64,000 nt of DNA, from the NCBI RefSeq assembly GCF_000577615.1, contig NZ_CBXX010000011.1:78286-142285 (forward strand), in the 5' to 3' direction. Below, piece by piece: positions 59,945-64,000 of this stretch (position 1 is the first letter of the stretch; every line of letters begins with the position of its first letter). The notes below the pieces were generated by a model, which saw nothing but the letters and a program-made list of their open reading frames with translations, did not search any database and was not told the origin of the DNA. This DNA comes from Herbaspirillum sp. RV1423 (lineage in GTDB: Bacteria > Pseudomonadota > Gammaproteobacteria > Burkholderiales > Burkholderiaceae_D). Made by a program: the position numbers and the translations under genes.

Positions 59945-60163
59945 GCGGGCGGGCTCGTTTCGGCTTTGCCGGAACAGTGCTTTTATTTTTTATGGCGGAC
60001 GTTGGCGTTTGTTTTTCCTCCGGCTAACGAACGCTGCGCGTCCGGGGATTCGCCTACCTGCGGCAGGCCGCGGTTTCGCTTGCAAGCGAAACCCTTCGAA
60101 TCCCCCACGTGATGCGCAGGCACATCCTGGGGACGTCAAAACAAAAACGCCCGCTATGCGGGC
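59945..60163 (+). repeat. tandem palindromic repeat, copy 1
   Basis: About 215 bp, closely similar to 60158-60383. Internal nested inverted repeats include GGGGATTCG/CGAATCCCC, GGTTTCGCTT/AAGCGAAACC and CCTGC/GCAGG, then GGGGACGTCA and a CGCCCGC-TAT-GCGGGCG hairpin. The pieces TTCGAATCCCCC and TGGGGACGTCA resemble the tRNA-Glu T-arm and acceptor end, in the opposite orientation to the nearby tRNA-Glu genes. Confidence 0.8.
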
Positions 60164-60383
60164 GCGCCCGTTTCGGCTTTGCCGAAACATTGCTTTTATT
60201 CTTTTTATGGCAGACGTTGGCGTTTGTTTTCCCTCCGGTTAACGAACGCTGCGCGTCCGGGGATTCGCCTACCTGCGGCAGGCCGCGGTTTCGCTTGCAA
60301 GCGAAACCCTTCGAATCCCCCGCGTGATGTGCGCAGGCACATCACTTGGGGACGTCAAAACAAAAACGCCCGCTATGCGGGCG
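60158..60383 (+). repeat. tandem palindromic repeat, copy 2
   Basis: Nearly the same sequence as 59945-60163, sharing the boundary hairpin. Here the tRNA-like halves are separated by a clean hairpin GTGATGTGC-GCAG-GCACATCAC, which in copy 1 has decayed. The unit ends 11 bases before tRNA-Glu. Confidence 0.8.
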
Positions 60384-60390
60384 TTTTCTG
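60365..60390 (-). terminator. rho-independent terminator of the tRNA operon
   Basis: On the minus strand CGCCCGC-ATA-GCGGGCG is followed by TTTTTGTTTT, a few bases after the tRNA-Glu 3' end. A similar hairpin occurs at the end of repeat copy 1 (about 60148-60164). Confidence 0.82.
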
Positions 60391-60393
60391 TCT

Positions 60394-60469
60394 TGGCGTC
60401 CCCAGGGGGATTCGAACCCCCGTACTCACCGTGAAAGGGTGATGTCCTAGGCCTCTAGACGATGGGGAC
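60394..60469 (-). tRNA. tRNA-Glu (anticodon TTC), second copy in transcription order
   Basis: 76 nt on the minus strand including the encoded CCA. GTCCCCATCGTCTAGAGG opens the molecule, the anticodon loop is CTTTCAC with anticodon TTC, and GGGGGTTCGAATCCCCC is the T-arm. Identical to the gene at 60514-60589 over the tRNA. Confidence 0.97.
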
Positions 60470-60513
60470 ATATATCCGATATTGCAGTAACCATCCATAG
60501 TACTGTGTAAAGC

Positions 60514-60589
60514 TGGCGTCCCCAGGGGGATTCGAACCCCCGTACTCACCGTGAAAGGGTGATGTCCTAGGCCTCTAGACGATGGGGAC
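60514..60589 (-). tRNA. tRNA-Glu (anticodon TTC), first copy in transcription order
   Basis: 76 nt with encoded CCA, the same as the copy at 60394 in the tRNA part. The 44-base spacer between them is AT-rich and unique. Confidence 0.97.
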
Positions 60590-60674
60590 ATCGCATGTAT
60601 CATGTCCCGCAGCTACTACCCGTACTACGACTGTGTGGCATCACAGTTTGTTACCCGATCTACTGCTTGTTCGC

Positions 60675-60750
<76 letters not shown>

Positions 60751-60820
60751 TTGCGAAGAAGCGAGATTATGCAACATGCATTGGTAAATAGCAAGTGGGT
60801 TTTTCCAAAACGCCCTCTTT

Positions 60821-62236
60821 TTATGACAAATAATTGGCAAGGCGCGCCAGCACAACGTCGCGGCCAAACAACTCCAGCACCGCGTCGATCGCCGGGGTCT
60901 GCAACTGGCCGGCAACGATCAGGCGCAAAGGCATGGCCAGTTGCGGCATCTTCAATTTGTGCTGGGCCAGCACTTCCTTGATCATCGCGCCCAGCACTTC
61001 TTTCTTCCATTCGACATCGACGCAGCGCGCGGCGAAATCCTGCAGCGCCGGTTTGATGGCGTCGGTGATGTGCTGGGCGACCAGCGCGGCGTCGGGCGCC
61101 GGCTGGCGATAGAACATCTGCACCGCCGTCGCCAGGTCGTTGACGGTATTGGCGCGCTCCTTCAGCAGCGCAATGGTCTGCGCCAACGGCGGCGCACCGT
61201 CGAATTGCGCGCCCTCTTTTTCCAGCAGCGGACGCGCCAGCGCGGCAAGGCGTTCGTTGTCGGCCAGCTTGATGTAGTGGTTGTTGAGCCAGGCCAGCTT
61301 TTCCGGATTGAACTGCGCCGGCGACTTCGACAAATGGTCGAGGTCGAACCAACTGCAGAATTGTTCCATCGAGAAAATCTCTTCATCGCCGTGGCTCCAG
61401 CCCAGGCGCGCCAGGTAGTTGAGCATGGCTTCCGGCAGGTAGCCCTGAGCCGGGTAGTCCATCACGCTGACTGCACCGTGGCGCTTGGACAGCTTCTCGC
61501 CGTCGGCCCCGAGGATCATCGGCACATGGCCGTACTGCGGCAAGGTCCCGCCCAGCGCCTTGAGGATGTTGATCTGGCGCGGCGTGTTGTTGACGTGATC
61601 GTCGCCGCGGATGACGTGGGTGATCTTCATGTCCCAGTCGTCGACCACAACGCAGAAATTGTAGGTCGGCGTGCCGTCGGGACGTGCAATCACGAGGTCG
61701 TCCAGTTCGCGGTTGGAAATCGTGATCGGCCCCTTGACCACGTCGTTCCAGGTGACGTCGCCGTCGATCGGATTACGGAAGCGCACCACCGGCTTGCGGC
61801 CTTCGGGAATCGGCGGCAGGGTCTTGCCGCTTTCGGGGCGCCAGGTGCCGTCGTAGCGCGGCTTTTCGCCGGCGGCGCGCTGGCGCTCGCGCATGGCTTC
61901 GACTTCTTCCGGCGAAGAATAGCAATGGTAGGCCGTGCCCTGTTGCAGCATCTGCGCCACCACTTCGCGATAACGGTCCATGCGCTTCATCTGGTAGAAC
62001 GGGCCTTCGTCATGGTTCAGACCGAGCCATTGCATGCCGTCGATGATGGCCTGCACCGCTTCCGGCGTGGAGCGCTCCAGGTCGGTGTCTTCGATGCGCA
62101 GGATGAAGGTGCCGCCGAAACGGCGCGCATAAGCCCACGAGAACAAGGCTGTGCGGGCGCCGCCGAGATGGAGATAGCCGGTCGGGCTAGGCGCAAAGCG
62201 GGTGCGGACGGGAGTGTTCGGTGCTGTGGATGTCAT
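60821..62236 (-). CDS. gltX: glutamyl-tRNA synthetase
   Basis: A 471-residue class I aminoacyl-tRNA synthetase starting [20 protein letters not shown]. The HIGH-type motif is [12 protein letters not shown], the KMSKS-type motif is [13 protein letters not shown], and the C-terminal anticodon-binding half (about 330-471) is complete. It charges tRNA-Glu, whose two gene copies follow on the same strand. The start codon at 62236 has no visible Shine-Dalgarno, and a terminator-like hairpin sits 10 bases before it. Confidence 0.96.
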   Translation of the reverse strand: MTSTAPNTPVRTRFAPSPTGYLHLGGARTALFSWAYARRFGGTFILRIEDTDLERSTPEAVQAIIDGMQWLGLNHDEGPFYQMKRMDRYREVVAQMLQQGTAYHCYSSPEEVEAMRERQRAAGEKPRYDGTWRPESGKTLPPIPEGRKPVVRFRNPIDGDVTWNDVVKGPITISNRELDDLVIARPDGTPTYNFCVVVDDWDMKITHVIRGDDHVNNTPRQINILKALGGTLPQYGHVPMILGADGEKLSKRHGAVSVMDYPAQGYLPEAMLNYLARLGWSHGDEEIFSMEQFCSWFDLDHLSKSPAQFNPEKLAWLNNHYIKLADNERLAALARPLLEKEGAQFDGAPPLAQTIALLKERANTVNDLATAVQMFYRQPAPDAALVAQHITDAIKPALQDFAARCVDVEWKKEVLGAMIKEVLAQHKLKMPQLAMPLRLIVAGQLQTPAIDAVLELFGRDVVLARLANYLS

Positions 62237-62246
62237 GATAAATAAA

Positions 62247-62272
62247 AACGGCCTTGGTGCACCAAAGCCGTT
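62247..62272 (-). terminator. terminator-like hairpin directly before the gltX start codon
   Basis: On the minus strand AACGGC-TTTGGTGCACCAAG-GCCGTT is followed by TTTATTTATC and then the gltX ATG. The outer arms AACGGC/GCCGTT and the inner self-complementary TTGGTGCACCAA give a strong stem. It may end the DUF4399 transcript or act as an attenuator of gltX. Confidence 0.75.
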
Positions 62273-62355
62273 GTCTGCCTGATCGGAAAGCCGCCATTTT
62301 ACCGCGTCGGCCGCCATCATGGAATCATGCGGCTGCCGCCCGGCTCGGCGACGCC

Positions 62356-62766
62356 TTATTTCACGGTGATATTGATGGTCTTGCTCATCGCCGGTCCATA
62401 GGACTGGTGCGCACCGTCGGCGAACTGCATGGTCAGTTGATACTTGCCCGGCGGCAGCGTCACCTTGGCCCCGGTCTGGCCCTTGCCGTAATGCAGGTGG
62501 GTGTCGTCCGCCGGGATGACGACGCCCTTGGGGATCGGCCCGGCGTTGATCAGCAAATGGTGGTGGCCGGTATTGGGCGTCATGTCGCCGGCCGGCTTGA
62601 CCTCCATGCCGGTGACCGCGAACCTGACGTCGAAGGGGCTGCTGACGACCGCGCCGTCCATCGGCGCCGTGAAAGACACCGAAGGCTCGGCGGCGCGCGC
62701 CGCCGACGCCAGCAGGACGGAGGCGCAGAACAAGGTTTGAATGAATCGCGATGCAGGGATTGTCAT
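62356..62766 (-). CDS. exported DUF4399 protein
   Basis: A 136-residue protein with a signal peptide (about 1-25, [11 protein letters not shown]). The mature domain has [34 protein letters not shown] and [40 protein letters not shown], a His-rich beta-sandwich of the DUF4399 family. The conserved HHH and HLH suggest metal binding. Its function is unknown. It lies between apbC and gltX on the same strand. Confidence 0.9.
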   Translation of the reverse strand: MTIPASRFIQTLFCASVLLASAARAAEPSVSFTAPMDGAVVSSPFDVRFAVTGMEVKPAGDMTPNTGHHHLLINAGPIPKGVVIPADDTHLHYGKGQTGAKVTLPPGKYQLTMQFADGAHQSYGPAMSKTINITVK

Positions 62767-62849
62767 GACATGTCTCCTCAATGCGTTAATCGAATACGTC
62801 AACAACGAACTAGGCAGGACATGCACGGCGCGCATGGCATCGATCGGCA

Positions 62850-63938
62850 TCAATCGTTCTGGATCACGATGCTCGGAAACTTGCTGGTCATGTCCTTGGC
62901 CTTCTCCGCCACTTTGACAGCGACCTTGCGCGCAATGTTCTTGTAAATTTCCGCGACCGCGCCATTCGGTTCCGCGACCACGGTCGGACGGCCGGAATCG
63001 GTCTGCTCGCGGATCGCCATCGTCAGCGGCAAGGCGCCGAGGAAGTCGACGCCGAAGTCGGCGCACATCTTCTCGCCGCCGCCGCTGCCGAAGATCGCTT
63101 CGGCATGGCCGCAGTTGGAACAAATATGCGTGCTCATGTTCTCGACGATGCCGAGGATCGGTATGCCGACCTTCTCGAACATTTTCAAGCCCTTGCGCGC
63201 GTCGAGCAAGGCGATGTCCTGCGGCGTCGTCACGATCACGGCGCCGGTCACCGGCACCTTTTGCGACAGCGTCAACTGCACGTCGCCGGTGCCCGGCGGC
63301 ATGTCGACGATGAGGTAATCGAGATCGCGCCAGTTGGTCTGGTCGAGCAACTGCTGCAAGGCCTGGGTGACGATCGGACCGCGCCACACCATCGGCTCGT
63401 CCGGATCGATCATGAAACCGATCGACGACACTTGCAGGCCGTGGTTTTCCAGCGGCTCCATGGTCTTGCCGTCCTTGGTTTCCGGTTTGGCGTCTATGCC
63501 CAGCATCATCGGCTGCGACGGCCCATAGATGTCGGCGTCGAGGATGCCCACGCGCGCGCCTTCGGCGGCCAGCGCCAGCGCCAGGTTGGCGGCGGTGGTC
63601 GACTTGCCGACACCACCCTTGCCGGAGGCGACGGCGATGATGTTCTTGACGTTGGATTTGAGTTTGATGCCGCGCTGCACTGCGTGCGCGACGATCTTGA
63701 AATACACGTTGGCCTTGACTGCACCGACGCCCGCCACACCCCGCACGGCGGCCTCGGCGGCGCTGCGGATCGGTGCGATCTGGCTGTTGGCGGGATAGCC
63801 CAATTCGACATCGAAGGCGACATTGGCGCCATCGAGCTGGATGTTCTTGACCGACTTGCCGGACACCAGGTCCTTGCCGGTGTTGGGGTCGATGACCTGG
63901 GAAAGCGCTGTTTTGACTGCTTCGGCGGTGATGCTCAT
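62850..63938 (-). CDS. apbC: iron-sulfur cluster carrier protein ApbC (Mrp)
   Basis: A 362-residue P-loop ATPase. An N-terminal MIP18/FeS-assembly domain (about 1-90) is followed by the deviant Walker A SGKGGVGKST, the Mrp signature DADIYGPSQPMMLG, LDYLIVDMPPGTGD, and a C-terminal CxxC (HICSNCGHAE) that binds the bridging [4Fe-4S] cluster. It transfers clusters to target apoproteins. Start MSITAEAVK at 63938 follows AAGGAGAGGTA. The last 62 bases of the window, upstream of it, contain no gene. Confidence 0.95.
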   Translation of the reverse strand: MSITAEAVKTALSQVIDPNTGKDLVSGKSVKNIQLDGANVAFDVELGYPANSQIAPIRSAAEAAVRGVAGVGAVKANVYFKIVAHAVQRGIKLKSNVKNIIAVASGKGGVGKSTTAANLALALAAEGARVGILDADIYGPSQPMMLGIDAKPETKDGKTMEPLENHGLQVSSIGFMIDPDEPMVWRGPIVTQALQQLLDQTNWRDLDYLIVDMPPGTGDVQLTLSQKVPVTGAVIVTTPQDIALLDARKGLKMFEKVGIPILGIVENMSTHICSNCGHAEAIFGSGGGEKMCADFGVDFLGALPLTMAIREQTDSGRPTVVAEPNGAVAEIYKNIARKVAVKVAEKAKDMTSKFPSIVIQND

Positions 63939-64000
63939 TACCTCTCCTTGATAGACACCCGCCAGTCTAAACCAATCGCCGTTCGCCGGTTGGCACATCG

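Larger units (their letters stand above)
59754..60393. other. 640-bp non-coding region: AT/GC mixed leader plus two tandem palindromic repeats
   Basis: From 59754 to about 59944 no supported gene is seen; the sequence holds G-rich stretches and a small palindromic GCCCGCGTTGCGGGC element. From 59945 two near-identical units follow (described separately). Short open frames on plus in both units mirror each other only because the DNA is repeated. Confidence 0.5.

Noticed and set aside
59945..60383. CRISPR-like array
   Set aside because: Only two long units with no regular spacers, and no cas genes in the window.
59827..60442. Several plus-strand ORFs of 66-99 codons over the tandem repeats
   Set aside because: They repeat the same peptide because the DNA is duplicated and one runs into a tRNA gene; no support as proteins.

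Overview
The window is about 60 percent GC chromosomal DNA of a betaproteobacterium, most likely Burkholderiales and, by inference, an Oxalobacteraceae member of the Herbaspirillum/Collimonas type. Supporting signs are an earP-efp pair with the modifiable Arg32 in EF-P, an HTH-citrate synthase fusion beside a family III CoA-transferase, a CydP-type small gene in front of cydABX, and strongly biased third codon positions that create long false frames opposite real genes. There are no rRNA genes, phage genes, transposases or CRISPR arrays. Most of the window is a set of short operons, each next to its own regulator.

Layout: (1) 1-7.4 kb: a partial amino-acid-type binding protein, a DUF1841 gene, two small cytochromes c, a large membrane 'site-specific recombinase' family protein, then a MoxR ATPase / GNAT / CoxE-type VWA cluster. 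(2) 7.4-13.6 kb: metal efflux. copZ and copA diverge from two CueR-type 19-bp-spacer promoters, with cueR overlapping the copA end; cadR diverges from a CadA/ZntA-type ATPase across a CadR operator. (3) 13.6-16.3 kb: CoA-transferase and HTH-citrate synthase, divergent across a palindrome. (4) 16.3-20.5 kb: a periplasmic copper operon (Cys/His-rich exported protein, outer-membrane efflux lipoprotein, multicopper oxidase, cupredoxin, CusF-like protein). (5) 20.6-30.3 kb: acyl-CoA ligase, purU, bactofilin, DUF898 and M48 membrane proteins, and two TetR regulators, one sharing an operator with an unannotated 37-residue ORF. (6) 30.5-41.8 kb: a Cache-GGDEF-EAL protein, a beta-propeller/DUF305 operon, msrP-msrQ-msrA and a CusRS/HprRS-like two-component system, then a TPR-glycosyltransferase.

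(7) 41.9-46.4 kb: GbsR-like regulator, cydP, cydA, cydB, cydX and a DUF2867 gene, i.e. a cytochrome bd oxidase unit. (8) 46.5-53.3 kb: ohr/ohrR with matching operators, a MarR-GNAT fusion, earP-efp, a FadR-type regulator divergent from denD, and a methyltransferase. (9) 53.4-59.8 kb: valine/leucine catabolism (mmsB, mmsA, a binding protein, LysR, DJ-1/PfpI, a LiuC-like hydratase). (10) 59.9-64 kb: two tandem palindromic repeats carrying tRNA-like pieces, tRNA-Glu x2 and tRNA-Ala, gltX with a terminator hairpin 10 bases before its start codon, a DUF4399 gene and apbC/mrp.

The strongest system-level observation is a putative stress regulon: the palindrome TGACAAATTTGTCA, matching the enterobacterial CusR/HprR box, lies in front of both msrPQ-msrA/two-component genes and the DUF305-propeller operon. 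Other leads are the TetR/37-residue peptide pair, a 38-bp dispersed repeat present twice 29 kb apart, the tRNA-like tandem repeats, and the possible gltX attenuator.
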